Shown in pieces: positions 61,901 to 64,000 of a DNA stretch of 64,000 bases. Under the pieces are notes generated by a model that was given only the letters and a program-made list of their open reading frames with translations, made no database searches and had not been told where the DNA came from. Source of the stretch: Apostichopus japonicus (lineage: Eukaryota; Echinodermata; Holothuroidea; Aspidochirotida; Stichopodidae). How positions within the stretch are numbered: position 1 is the stretch's first letter; every line of letters starts with the position of its first letter. The DNA is taken from contig NC_092578.1 in assembly GCF_037975245.1 (NCBI RefSeq), forward strand, positions 4,425,501 to 4,489,500, read 5' to 3'. The translations under genes and the position numbers were made by a program.

Positions 61901-64000
61901 TTATATATATACATATATACGTCATATAAGAAACAAAGGAATAAAGGGCTTCATATAGTACTGTAGGTCTGTCACCGTAATATTTGTTATCCATAGATAT
62001 ATAACAGAAATATTTCTACATGGGAGAGACTTTGGGAGGAGGAATGGGATTGAAGAGAGCTGAAGTGAACACAGAGTGCTAACATACATTTGTTGATGCT
62101 ACAAAGCTTAACTTAATATTCTGATGTTGACCTTAAAGAACTTTTCCAGCTCAAGAGGAATTATTAGTTTGCTATAAAGTAAAATTAATCAGTTATTCAT
62201 TGACTGGTGAGGTCCAGTCATAGAGGGGGTACAGTGTTATAAAATGTTACCAGTTCACAGATAGGTACGGTAGAGCGAGTGTTGAGGTTGTGAGGAGACA
62301 GGTAAGCAGGAGACACAAAAGTTAATTTCAAATAATCAAATATAACAGGCAAACAACCAACAAATAAACAAAAACAATGATATTTATTTACCCTATAAAA
62401 TAATTAAATTCAATACCAAATCAGATTTAACTTTTATCGGCTATTATAAGCACATGAAACCCTTGCATCATCTTCCCTCCATTCTGTGAAAAGTCACACC
62501 CAGACTGATAACATGGACCAATACTTAGACATTAGTCATCAATCCACTCATGTAGTTACCAGACATGATTTAGTAACCTCCATATGTCTAGTTCATGGGA
62601 AATCCATGGATAACTGTGGAATCGTTAATAAGTCACCTTTTGTATTAATGGAAGGGCTCTGTACTCAGCTATCAATTGTAATATAGCTCAGAGCAAATAC
62701 ACCTTTTTTGTTCAAGCATGGAGACTCCCCTCTGCGAACAATTGTCACGGTAAGCTTCCAGACATCTGGAAAAGCTTTCATTATAAAAGTCCAATACTCT
62801 ACTTAACTGTACATATTGGAATACTAAATCCCAGGATAGACCTTCTGAAAACAATCAATCTAGCCATGAAAATTGTATTAAATAGACATTTGTGGATCAA
62901 CCAGGTACATTTCAAAACTTTCCCACAGTATTTTCAGGATAGTACTCCACGCTTCAGGTTTACAAGATTGGAAGAACAGTCCCATCTAGATTTAGTGACC
63001 TCAAATTTCAGACAAATGGATAGCTAAATCGACACTTTTGGAATGTTAGAATCAGGGACAGATTTACATATATAGTGTAAATTTGCTCCTTAATCCATAT
63101 TTTCATACATAAAAACAATGCATTTGGATTTAATTATCAATTGTGATAAACCAAGTGTCTGTGCACAGTGACGGATAATGCTTACATTTATCAATATTGT
63201 TCAGTTTATTGACAATAATGACAAATAATACCATTGCTTACATTAGACAATAGATCATTGTCAGAAGAAATTTTCCATCTTTGATATAACTCCTCTCCGA
63301 TATAAAATGTTCAAATGAAGAAAAAGGCTTCTTTAAAGGTATTGAAGACTCGCCCCAAACCGCGTGTCGCGCTCTGAAAAACCTAACTTTCCGTTGCTTG
63401 CAAGTGAAGTTTTCTTCTTTTCACTACAAAATGCAGACAGTAATGAAACGTGATACCTTGTTATCTTTTCTCTAGACCTGAGATGTCCATCCCTGCTATG
63501 TTGTGGGTATTGACTGTAGCTTTATGTATTGACTGTAAACTAGTGTCTAATTACTACGGTAGCAAGCTGTGTGTGTATTTTCTGGGATCGATGGTGGTGT
63601 CTAACACTTCTGTTACAACTCATTTGAAACTAGGTCAGATTAACGGCATGAGACGTTTCTTTGTGCGTGAGTCTTCACAACCTTTAACATGAGTTGTGTG
63701 TGTCTTACAATACTGAACATGTGATCAACTACAGACAAACACTGCTCAGGGTTTATGATATATTCTAATATGTTCAATATTCACTTTTTGAGTTGAAGGC
63801 AGCTTCTTTTTTTTAAACCTGACAGATTTGTTAAATTGATTGTAACCAGTAGTTGAAACTGAAACAGCAATGCTGTTTGTTTAATTTCTGCCTGATTACC
63901 AAAATACTTTTCATTCTGTTTACAAGACTTGTAATCATAATATCATAATAATAATATTTAACTTTTTAAAGCGCAGACTACTTCACCGATAACGGTCTTA
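55924..64000. other. Gene-free flank with simple repeats
   Basis: No exon is supported. Contents seen are a C-rich CCCTCCC tract at about 58656-58705, a poly-G block near 61481-61500, a (TG)n run near 59645-59668 and two copies of the short GTTGTGAGGAGATAGG motif at 61239-61276 and 62265-62310. The TMEM198 first coding exon could lie here unrecognised or right of the window. Confidence 0.5.
58656..58705. repeat. CCCTCC low-complexity tract
   Basis: Repeated CCCTCCCTCC words, purine-only on the minus strand. It creates a Gly/Glu-rich false frame on the minus strand. Confidence 0.9.

Overview
This is animal nuclear DNA. It is AT-rich, has no prokaryotic gene layout, and carries two recognisable spliced genes with GT-AG introns and matching reading-frame phases, embedded in long non-coding sequence full of simple repeats, minisatellites and small non-autonomous transposons. 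The two families (RBM33-like and TMEM198) and the compact kilobase-scale introns fit a bilaterian. A marine invertebrate such as an echinoderm is my guess, but nothing in the window proves the lineage.

Layout. (1) About 1-7,200, plus strand: the C-terminal half of an RBM33-like RNA-binding protein gene in five clear exons (839-1061, 1942-2265, 3005-3208, 6070-6801, 7100-7188). They encode a charged helix, a Gln/Met-rich tract, an RGG/Gln-rich stretch and most of a C-terminal RRM-like domain. The 5' exons lie left of the window and the last exon is uncertain (weak candidate at 9425-9443). Its largest intron holds a repeat of about 2.3 kb built from tandem blocks packed with AGGTCA half-sites, including five identical DR4-type direct repeats. 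(2) About 7,200-41,400: a gene desert between convergent genes, with no protein I can support. It holds a dense TGTGAC/GTCACA cluster, a hAT-like MITE, a nested foldback palindrome and several minisatellites. (3) About 41,400-51,500, minus strand: the last three coding exons of a TMEM198 multi-pass membrane protein gene, with several duplications in the introns, one of which copied a splice acceptor and the start of the last exon. (4) About 51,500-64,000: the 5' flank or a long 5' intron of TMEM198, with a clean hAT-type MITE (354 bp, TIRs, perfect 8-bp target duplication). I did not find the first TMEM198 coding exon here.

The two genes are tail-to-tail and I see no functional link between them. 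RBM33 proteins act on nuclear RNA; TMEM198 proteins sit in membranes and have been tied to Wnt/LRP6 signalling in vertebrates. I found no operon, CRISPR array, rRNA, complete tRNA or virus-like gene. The most unusual material is non-coding: the DR4-rich intronic repeat, the TGTGAC cluster, the duplicated splice acceptor and the many poly-G/poly-C runs.
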